Source of the DNA: Hydrogenophaga sp.
GTDB taxonomy: Bacteria; Pseudomonadota; Gammaproteobacteria; Burkholderiales; Burkholderiaceae
Reading direction: 5' to 3'
Assembly: GCA_025458545.1 (NCBI GenBank)
Contig: JALOSH010000122.1
Coordinates: 1-7,568, forward strand
Length of the DNA: 7,568 nucleotides
Shown here: in pieces, positions 5,756 to 7,568 of the stretch
Layout: every line of letters starts with the position of its first letter
Numbering within the stretch: the first letter of the stretch is position 1
Translations under genes and position numbers: made by a program
Notes under the pieces: model-generated
Seen by the model: the letters and a program-made list of their open reading frames with translations, nothing else
What the model was told of the DNA's origin: nothing
Databases searched by the model: none

Positions 5756-7568
<1,813 letters not shown>

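Overview
The window looks like ordinary, high-GC chromosomal DNA from a betaproteobacterium, most likely a member of the Comamonadaceae (Burkholderiales; Hydrogenophaga/Acidovorax-like). I infer this from the strongly GC-biased codon use, the protein types, and an intergenic repeat that I associate from memory with that family. No database search was possible, so the taxonomy is a judgement.

Layout from left to right: (1) a minus-strand pair, a single-ACT-domain threonine ammonia-lyase (1606 to 407) followed 16 nt later by a PaaI/hotdog-type thioesterase that runs off the left edge (390 to 1); (2) a 166-bp divergent promoter region; (3) a large plus-strand tandem AAA+ ATPase (1773-4175), with two complete AAA modules behind a roughly 300-residue N-terminal region I cannot assign; (4) a repeat of about 100 bp starting right after the ATPase stop codon; (5) a convergent minus-strand stand-alone class I glutamine amidotransferase (5016 to 4285); (6) a 217-bp gap holding a minus-strand Rho-independent terminator, an orphan plus-strand Shine-Dalgarno plus ATG, and a second repeat copy that starts right after the stop of the next minus-strand gene; (7) a 114-aa conserved-looking hypothetical protein (5578 to 5234) with a perfect palindrome just upstream; (8) RecQ helicase on the minus strand (5756 to beyond 7568, N-terminus off the edge).

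The genes do not form one pathway. They read as separate housekeeping units: amino-acid deamination with an acyl-thioester hydrolase, a protein-remodelling ATPase of unknown target, a glutamine-hydrolysing enzyme, and DNA repair. The most interesting non-coding signal is the pair of nested-hairpin repeats. Both lie in the same orientation relative to the gene whose stop codon they follow, which suggests a family of 3'-end elements. The most interesting protein signals are the uncharacterised N-terminal region of the tandem AAA+ ATPase and a RecQ that lacks about 22 residues normally found before its zinc-binding cysteines. I found no defence island, CRISPR array, transposase, tRNA or rRNA.
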